A DNA stretch of 42,473 nt from Acidobacteriota bacterium (GTDB lineage Bacteria; Acidobacteriota; Terriglobia; Bryobacterales; Bryobacteraceae), in the NCBI GenBank assembly GCA_026394015.1, contig JAPKZA010000213.1, positions 1 to 42,473 on the forward strand. Reading direction: 5' to 3'. Below the pieces are notes generated by a model, which saw only the letters and a program-made list of their open reading frames with translations, searched no databases and had not been told where the DNA came from. Of the stretch, positions 32,563-39,574 are shown piece after piece. The position numbers and the translations under genes were made by a program. How positions within the stretch are numbered: position 1 is the stretch's first letter; every line of letters begins with the position of its first letter.

Positions 32563-33411
32563 TCAACGAGATACGACTACTGTCCGAAACAGCACCGCCT
32601 GCAGCCGCAGAATCCGATCTCCGTTCCGCTCGTACCGAATCACGATCTCAACCAACGGGGGAGCCCCGTTTTCCCGGTGGAGTTCGGCCAACGAATCAAG
32701 CTCCGAAGGGGTGTTGAGCAGAGCGACCAAAGCCGGATTGTGGCTCGACGCGCGAACGCCTCGTGTCCAGTCTCATGGACTGGCGAGTGCCGCGTAAACG
32801 GAAAACTCGCCGGTTCACCCTCCAGCGGATTCCGGTTGTACAACAAGCTCGTCCCCGGCCGGAAGTGGAAGTTCGCGTCTGCGACCAACTCGGCTAACTG
32901 CGCCGAAGTGCCCGGGCCAACGAACACCGCCGTGTCCCGCGTGGCGAGCAACTCCACCGTCGCCGGAACGCCCCGCTCTTCCAGATAGCGCGAAAGCGCC
33001 GAAGCCGCCAGCGCATCCGACGCCACTGTATACAGTTGGGTCGTCTCCGGGGCGCCGCACTCCTCGGCCGTCTGCCGCAGCGCCGGGGACTACGGCAGCT
33101 TGTCCGTCGTGTTCACCCGGAAGTCCCGCGCCACCAGCGATTGGTCGCTCCATCGAAAAAGCAGCGGCACGGGCACGACCAAGTGCACTTCCGTTGGCGC
33201 AGCCGCGATACCTGCACCCGCACCGTCGCGTCGGTCTTCGGATCGAACTCCGGCCGCCGACCCAGCGCTCCACCCCGATCCCGTACTCGGTCAGCGGCGT
33301 GTCTCGCTGCTTCCATAGAAACAGCAAAAGCTCCCGAGCGGCGGGAGCTTTGCGGAACAGGGGACTTTCCGTGATCGATTGGACGATCCGATCGTCCCCT
33401 GGTGACTCCAT
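32563..33411 (-). pseudogene. Remnant of a Solibacter-type winged-helix regulator-like protein
   Basis: Starts MESPGDDRIVQSITESPLF at 33411, overlapping the stop of the TonB receptor gene. It reads EYGIGVERWVGG, but one missing base (about 33262) hides the family motif RRPEFDPKTDATVRVQVSRL, which appears in the next frame. After SRLRQ part of the linker is deleted and the frame changes to EVHLVVPVPLLFRW. A TAG at 33090-33092 replaces the expected residue in DKLPQSPAL. The same frame then runs through LYTVASDALAASALSRYLEE and GPGTSAQLAELVADANFHF. A last shift (about 32752) gives NPALVALLNTPSELDSLAEL and ends at 32563. The N-terminus resembles the DNA-binding winged-helix proteins of this lineage; the C-terminal part is of unknown function. 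Clearly dead: three or more shifts plus a stop. Confidence 0.8.
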
Positions 33412-36400
33412 TAGAATTGCAGCCGCAGCCCCATCTGGATCTGCCGACTGCCGCCATCCGCCGAACTGCCAATCGCCGCGCTCGTGATCTGGCCGAACGT
33501 CGCGTTGCCAAACCCGCCGTCCGGGTTCGGGTACTGCGGCGTGTTCGTGAAGTTGTAGCTCTCTACGCGGAACTCCATCTTGAACCGTTCCGTCAGCACA
33601 AAGCGGCGGAACAGCGACAAGTCGACGTTCGCAAAGCCCGGGCCCTTGAACGCGTTGCGTCCCACGTTGCCGAACGTATTGGCCGCCGGAGCCGCAAAGA
33701 CGTTCGGATCAAACCACGTCGGTTGGTTCCGGCCAGTGGACCGGAAATTTACCGCCCCAGACACCGGCAATCCGCCCGACCCTACGTAGTTCGGGTTGTT
33801 CGAATTCCCCGGCGCGTTCAACGTCGCACCCGGTGCCGAAATGTTCAGCGCGGCGCCGGTCATCAAGGTAAACAGGCTGGTCACCTGCCAGCCACCGAGC
33901 AAATGGCTCGCCGGCCCGGATGTCATAAACTTCTTGCCCTTGCCAAACGGAAGCTCCCAAATGTAGCTCTGGTTGAACATGTGCCGCCGGTCAAAATCCG
34001 ACGCCGAACGCGACCGGCCCGGGTTGATGTAGTACGAGAATCCGCCGTTGTCGTTGGCAATGTCGATCGCCTTCGACCACGTGTAAGCCGAAGTCATGGA
34101 GAACCCGCCGGAGAAGCGACGATCGAACTTAACCTGCAACGAATTGTAAGAGTTCGACGTGCCGATGAAGCTGAAGTTGGTGTCGGTATCCCGACGGAAC
34201 TTCGACCACAGCGGGCGGCCATCGCGGCCGGCTCCGAGGATCAAGCCAGGGTTGGCGTTAAAGACGGTCGGAATGCGCGTGCCCTTATTGCCAACGTAAG
34301 CCACGTCCAAAGTGAACTTGCCGGGCAGCGCCCGCTGCACCGCCAAGTTCCAGCTTTGGATGTATCCTTCCCGATAGTCGAGCGGAATCACATCGTAGTT
34401 CTGGTTCGGCGCATTACGGATGATGCCATCGGCGGGCACGTTGAACGGCAGCGGAGCGGGTAGACCATCCGCCATCCGCCCGGCGGCGACGAACGAGTTC
34501 GCCGAATTGAAGGCGTTGTTCTGCCGCACCGGGAAGTTATAGGCGTAAGCGTTATTGGCGTAGGGAATGAAACTCATCCCGTAGCCGGAGCGGATCACCG
34601 TCTTCTCGTCCAGCCGATAACTCAGGCCGAAGCGGGGCGCGAAGTTAGTCTTGTAATTCTTCCGGCCCAGGTTACTCGGGTTGTTCCCCACGCCGGCGAC
34701 GATCAGCGAGTTCGTGTTGATGTCGTAGTTGGAGAATCCGCCCTTCTGCCGCGGCGTTGCCGGCGGATAGAGTTCGTGCCGAATGCCAATGTCCACCGTC
34801 AACTTCTTCGATACCTGCCATTTGTCCTGGACATAGGAGAACAGCGGAAACTGTACGTATTCCGGAAACGCCGAAAGCAGGTCCCGGCCGTAGTCATTCG
34901 GCTGATCGAGCAGGAACGCGGCATAAGCATTCGCAAAGCCCTGGTTCGAATCGCCGTTGCGCCCCGTCTGGCCGGAGCGGAATCGATACTGCCCGCGCAG
35001 CGAATAGACCTGCGTTTGCAGTAACCCGTCGCGGTTGAAACGGTAGTCCACCCCGAACTTGATCGTGTGTTTACCCGTGGTCTTCGTCCAGTTATTCACG
35101 AAGTTCCAGTTAGTTTCAAAACGAATCCAGGGCAGGGAGAGCGAGTAACCCACCACCGGGTTCGAGAACCCCTGGATATCAATGTTCGTCAATCCCGAAG
35201 TAAGATCCGAAATATTCACGCCACGGATGCCTACCGCGTCTGAAGCGTTGGTGCCATAGTCGGTCGCATAAGCGTCATTCCGATACCGCATCAGGCCGAT
35301 GCGCAATTCCGTAATTAAGGTCGGCGAGATGACGCGGGTCGCGTTCAACCCAGCCGAGAGCGTCTTCGTGATGCCGGTGCCGCCAAAGCCGCCATTGGCG
35401 GGTCCGCCCGGCGCGCCGTACTGCGGAGGGTCCGTGATTGTCGGCTTCTGCCATGATGCCCGCACGCTGACGCGGTTGTTCTCGTTGAAGTTGTGGTCCA
35501 CTTTGCCGTCGAAGCCGTCAGTGTCCTTCTTCCGGACCGTGCCCGCTTCATAGTTCACGCCGATCGTATTGGTGCCGGTCGTGGGGTTGGGTAGCAGGGC
35601 GTTCAGCCTCGCCGCGATCGGCGAAATGCGCGACGCGGGAATAATGTTGCCAACGAACGGCGCACGGCCTGTTCCGTCCGGGTTGCCCGTGGTAGGGTCG
35701 TAGATCGTCGTCGGAGACTGCGAAAGGTCGCCAGCCCGGAACGCCGCCGTCGGAATCGTAAACCGGTTCCCTTTGCCAAGGCGATCGCGAATGCCTAAGT
35801 AGTCGCCGAAGAAGAAGGTCTTATTCTTAATGATTGCACCACCAAACGTGCCGCCGAAGTAGTTGTACGTGATCGGCGGCTTGATCAAAAGGTCGGTGCG
35901 GCGAGCCGCCAAGGCGCTCACCCGATTGAACTCATACAAACTGCCGTGATACTGGTTCGTGCCGGATTTGATCGAGACGTTCATCACGGCTCCGCCCGCG
36001 CGACCCATTTCGGCTTCGTAGTTCGACGTCGTAATGTCGACCGTCTGAATCGCCTCGGCCGGCGGTATATACGCCGTCAGCAGGCCGGTCCGATGGTTGT
36101 TATCGACGCCCTCAAACTGCACATTATTCGCCAGCCGCGACTGGCCGTTCACCCGCGACTGCATCGAGTCGTTCGAATTGAAAAATTCGGAGTGGTTCCG
36201 CTGCGCCCGGGCGGCGCCGGGGACCAGGTTTACAAGCCCCTGGAAGTTACGGTTCTGCGTCAGTGGCAACTCGGAAACCTGGCGTTGGTCCATGCTGCGG
36301 CCGGTGTCGGTGCGGTCCGTCTGCAAGGCGGGCGCCTCGGCGGTCACTTCAATCTGTTCGGTGATTTGGCCGGGCTGCAGTTGGAAATCGATACGATTGG

Positions 36401-36692
36401 TCGAATTGATGGTCACTTCAACCCGTTCGCGGACGGACTTGCGGAAGCCCGCAAGTTCCACCGACACGGTATAAAGACCGGCCGGCAGGTTGGGAAAGGT
36501 GTAGTTCCCGGACTCAACCGATTGCACCGAACGAGTCAAGTTCGTGTTGAGTTCGAGAACGGATATTTTGGCGTTCGGCACCAGAGCGCCGGAGGCATCG
36601 GCCACAGAGCCGAGAATCGTGCCGTTCAGCGCTTGTCCGTAGGACGCAAACGCGAGGGCACTCGTCAACAAACATAGACGAAGGGGAAGCAT
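33411..36692 (-). CDS. Oar-like TonB-dependent receptor with carboxypeptidase-regulatory domain
   Basis: I start at the ATG at 36692 (MLPLRLCLLTSALAFASYGQ), where AGGAG lies 8 bases upstream; an upstream in-frame start at 36752 is less likely. The 1093-residue protein has a regulatory-like domain (GTILGSVADASGALVPNAKI, LPAGLYTVSVELAGFRK), a plug-like region (SELPLTQNRNFQGLVNLVPG, ANNVQFEGVDNNHRTG, VDITTSNYEAEMGRAGGAVM) and a large barrel ending IQMGLRLQF. The segment ITYNYFGGTFGGAIIKNKTF and the late TNTPQYPNPDGGFGNATFG are standard for this Acidobacteriota receptor type. No ligand is known. Its stop overlaps the start of the regulator remnant, a pairing that would fit receptor-linked regulation in the ancestor. 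It is divergent from the propeller/cytochrome gene across about 120 bp. Confidence 0.88.
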   Translation of the reverse strand: MLPLRLCLLTSALAFASYGQALNGTILGSVADASGALVPNAKISVLELNTNLTRSVQSVESGNYTFPNLPAGLYTVSVELAGFRKSVRERVEVTINSTNRIDFQLQPGQITEQIEVTAEAPALQTDRTDTGRSMDQRQVSELPLTQNRNFQGLVNLVPGAARAQRNHSEFFNSNDSMQSRVNGQSRLANNVQFEGVDNNHRTGLLTAYIPPAEAIQTVDITTSNYEAEMGRAGGAVMNVSIKSGTNQYHGSLYEFNRVSALAARRTDLLIKPPITYNYFGGTFGGAIIKNKTFFFGDYLGIRDRLGKGNRFTIPTAAFRAGDLSQSPTTIYDPTTGNPDGTGRAPFVGNIIPASRISPIAARLNALLPNPTTGTNTIGVNYEAGTVRKKDTDGFDGKVDHNFNENNRVSVRASWQKPTITDPPQYGAPGGPANGGFGGTGITKTLSAGLNATRVISPTLITELRIGLMRYRNDAYATDYGTNASDAVGIRGVNISDLTSGLTNIDIQGFSNPVVGYSLSLPWIRFETNWNFVNNWTKTTGKHTIKFGVDYRFNRDGLLQTQVYSLRGQYRFRSGQTGRNGDSNQGFANAYAAFLLDQPNDYGRDLLSAFPEYVQFPLFSYVQDKWQVSKKLTVDIGIRHELYPPATPRQKGGFSNYDINTNSLIVAGVGNNPSNLGRKNYKTNFAPRFGLSYRLDEKTVIRSGYGMSFIPYANNAYAYNFPVRQNNAFNSANSFVAAGRMADGLPAPLPFNVPADGIIRNAPNQNYDVIPLDYREGYIQSWNLAVQRALPGKFTLDVAYVGNKGTRIPTVFNANPGLILGAGRDGRPLWSKFRRDTDTNFSFIGTSNSYNSLQVKFDRRFSGGFSMTSAYTWSKAIDIANDNGGFSYYINPGRSRSASDFDRRHMFNQSYIWELPFGKGKKFMTSGPASHLLGGWQVTSLFTLMTGAALNISAPGATLNAPGNSNNPNYVGSGGLPVSGAVNFRSTGRNQPTWFDPNVFAAPAANTFGNVGRNAFKGPGFANVDLSLFRRFVLTERFKMEFRVESYNFTNTPQYPNPDGGFGNATFGQITSAAIGSSADGGSRQIQMGLRLQF

Positions 36693-36700
36693 GAGAAGAA

Positions 36701-36705
36701 CTCCT
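36701..36705 (-). promoter_or_regulatory. Shine-Dalgarno AGGAG for the second receptor gene
   Basis: On the minus strand AGGAG lies 8 bases before the ATG at 36692, choosing this start over an in-frame alternative 20 codons upstream that would put 20 residues before the signal peptide. Confidence 0.65.
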
Positions 36706-36814
36706 ATTGCCGTGCAGTTTATCAAAGTTTCGGAAGGTACCGTTCTTGACAACTTTTAAACTCAATTCCGCCTACACTGAGCCATCCTGTAAATGCCCTC
36801 TTCGGAGTATCGCC

Positions 36815-39505
36815 ATGCGAATCAGTCGAATGACCAGAGTCGCCATTCTCTCCTGGCCCGTGGCCGCTCTTACCCTGTACCTGAATCACGAACCCACCGC
36901 GGTTCGCGCCGCCGGACCCACCCGTTTCACCGGGCCCACCAGCTCCCAAACCATCGCCCTCAGCGCCGACGACGCCCTCCTCGGTGTCGTCAACCCGGAC
37001 TCCAACAGCGTCAGCTTCTGTGACGTCCGCCCCGGAACCAACCAGCGTATCGCCGAAGTAAGAGTCGGCACCGAACCCTACGGCCTCGCCCTCACCCCCA
37101 CCGCCCAAAAACTCTACGTCGCCAACGCCCGCTCCTATAGCGTTACCGTCATCGACACCACCGACTACCGCGTCCTTAAAACCATCACCAACGTTGGCTT
37201 CGAACCGCGCGGCATCGCCATCACCAACTCCGGCGGCACCGGGGCCGACACCCTCGAAACCGTCTACGTCACCCAGTTCCTCGCCCTCCCCACCGCCGCC
37301 GACAAATATTGATGGCACCGACGACGCCAAAAACGGCCGCGTCACCATCATCTCCGCCGCCTCAGACACGATCACCGGCGCCTACCCCAACCAGCTCAAC
37401 AACATCGCCATCCGCGGCCGATTCGCTTTCGTCCCCAGCACCGGTGCCTCCCCCAACGGACCCACCCGCTTTGACGTCAACACCCAGAGCCTTCTCAGCG
37501 CCATCAACCTCAGCACCCGCACCGATGCCAACCGCACCATCAACAGGCACAGCGCCGTGCACCGGCAGACGGCCACCCCAAAGCGCTTCTTGACCCAGCC
37601 CTGGGCCATCGCCTTCAAAACGCTGGTCGACGAAGGCTACGTCATTAGTACCGCCTGCAACGTCGTCGTCAAAGTGAAAATCGACCCCTCCACCGGAGCC
37701 CCCACCGTCCAGAGCGACCCCACCGACGCCACCCGTGTTCTCCAAATCCCGACGGGCCGCCAACCCCGCGGCATCGTCGTCAACTCCACCGACAAAGCCG
37801 TCTACGTCATGAACTACATCTCGCGGGACGTCACCGTCATCGACCTCAGCGGCCCCGTCGAAAGGGTTATCGCGACCCTCTCGTCCACCGCCCTCCCCGC
37901 CCCCGGAACTCCGGAGGACCTGCTCCACATCGGCAAAGAGCTGTATCACACCTCTATCGGCGACTTCGATCCGCCCGCCGCCGGCCAGCCCGCCATCTCT
38001 GGTCGCATGTCCAACAACGGCTGGGGCTCCTGCGCCTCCTGCCATCCGTTCGGCCTCTCGGACAACGTGGTCTGGATCTTCGGTGCCGGCCCGCGTCGCA
38101 CCATCCCGCAGCACGCCGACTTCGCCCCCGGCGACCCCACCATCCTCCGAGGCCTCAACTGGTCCGCTATCTTCGATGAAGAAGAGGACTTCGAACTCAA
38201 CATCCGCGGCGCTTCCGGCGGCCTCGGTTTGATCGTCGGCGCCGACGGCGTCACCCCCGAACCTACCGTCGCCGCCTTCACCCCGGCCAACGCCGGCCGT
38301 CGCCAGCTCAAAGTCCGTGGCCAAAACGCATCGGATGCGCTGAAAACCTACATCGCCAAGGGAATCCGCGCGCCCATCTCGCCCGTCTCGAAGACCGACC
38401 CCGATGTCCTCGCCGGCCGCCAACTCTTCACCCAGAACAACTGCCAGAACTGCCACGGTAGTTCGCTCTGGACCATGAGCCGCGTTCGCGCCGCCGCCCC
38501 TCCCGACGCAAGCCTCCTCAACGCCGGTCAGCTCCAGACCGAGCTACGCCCGACGACCACCTTCGATGCCACCGCCTTCAACGAAATCCGAGCCACCGCC
38601 GTCGCCCCCCTCGGCGCGGGCGGCTACAACCCCCCGACGCTGCTCTCGCTCTTTGCCTTCCCCCAAACGTTCTTCCACAACGGCTCCGTCAATACGCTCG
38701 AAGCCGTCATGCAGAACGTCGCCCATCGCAGCGACGGCACCGGCGGCGTCGATGGCCTCACCAACGCCGCCCAGCGGGCGCAATTGATCCGTTTCCTGCT
38801 CTCCATTCCGCCGCCAGCTACCCCGGCACAGCCGTTGCTCCCGAGAGCATCGCCGCCGCTTTCGGCGACAGGCTCGCGCCGGGGGTCGTCGTCAACACCT
38901 CCGCGCAACTATCGCAAGCTCTCGCCGGCGCAACGCTGACAGTCCGCGACTCCGCCAACGTCCTGCGTCTGGGACGTCTCTACTTCGTCTCGCCCGGCCA
39001 GATCAACTACGAAGTGCCCGCCGCCACGGCCGTCGGCGAAGCGACCATTACCGTCCTCACCGGAACCGGCTCGACGTCGACCGGAAGGGTCGCCATCAAG
39101 AACGCTACCCCGGGCATCTTCACCGCCAACGGGAACGGCGCCGGGGTCCCCGCCGCGTTAGCGGTTCGTATCGGAGCCGACGGAACCCAAACCCCGGTCA
39201 ACGTCTTCGCTTGTGACGCCGCGGGCCGCTGCGCTCCGGCGCCGATCAGCTTGGGCGCGGCCACCGACCAAACGTTCGTGTCGCTCTACGGCACCGGCGT
39301 CAGAAAACGAACCGATCTCGACAAGGTGACTTGTACGGTCGGTGGTGTCGCCGCGCCGGTCTCCTTCGCCGGAGCGCAGGGGTCCATCGGGCTCGATCAG
39401 ATCAACATCCAAATTCCCAACAGCCTCCGTGGCCGAGGAGATATCCCAGTGCTCTTGACTGTGGATGGAGAAACGTCGAATCCGGTCACGCTGAACGTGC
39501 AGTAG
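36815..39505 (+). pseudogene. YVTN-type propeller / di-heme cytochrome / TIGR03437-like fusion, two frameshifts
   Basis: Starts at ATG 36815 behind GGAG, with an N-terminal export signal. Segment 1 is a YVTN/YncE-like propeller: SADDALLGVVNPDSNSVSF, GTEPYGLALTPTAQKLYVAN, SYSVTVIDTTDYRVLKTI. An extra T at 37309-37310 moves the frame. Segment 2 continues the propeller (GRQPRGIVVNSTDKAVYVMN) and then carries two heme c sites, CASCH (38031-38045) and CQNCH (38442-38456), with LLSLFAFPQTFFHNGSVNTL of MauG/di-heme-type cytochromes. Near 38808-38810 one base is missing and segment 3 follows as AASYPGTAVAPESIAAAFGD, FVSPGQINYEVP and LDQINIQIPNSLRGRGDIPV, a TIGR03437-like domain ending at 39505. Corrected, one exported protein of about 895 residues. 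Either recent damage or sequence error. Confidence 0.8.
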
Positions 39506-39559
39506 TGCCAAGCGGTGGCAAACGCGGAGCGGTTGTTATACCGTTGCGTTGAACAGTAA

Positions 39560-39564
39560 AGGAG
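39560..39564 (+). promoter_or_regulatory. Shine-Dalgarno AGGAG for the third receptor gene
   Basis: AAAGGAG is followed by ten bases and the ATG at 39575. The 69-base interval after the preceding gene has no obvious terminator hairpin. Confidence 0.6.
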
Positions 39565-39574
39565 ACTAATTGCC

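Noticed and set aside
449-33092. TAG recoding (amber suppression) as explanation for the repeated premature TAG codons
   Set aside because: TAG is used as a normal terminator by several intact genes here (for example at 14623, 16944 and 18883), the expected residues differ between sites, and frameshifts occur in most of the same genes.
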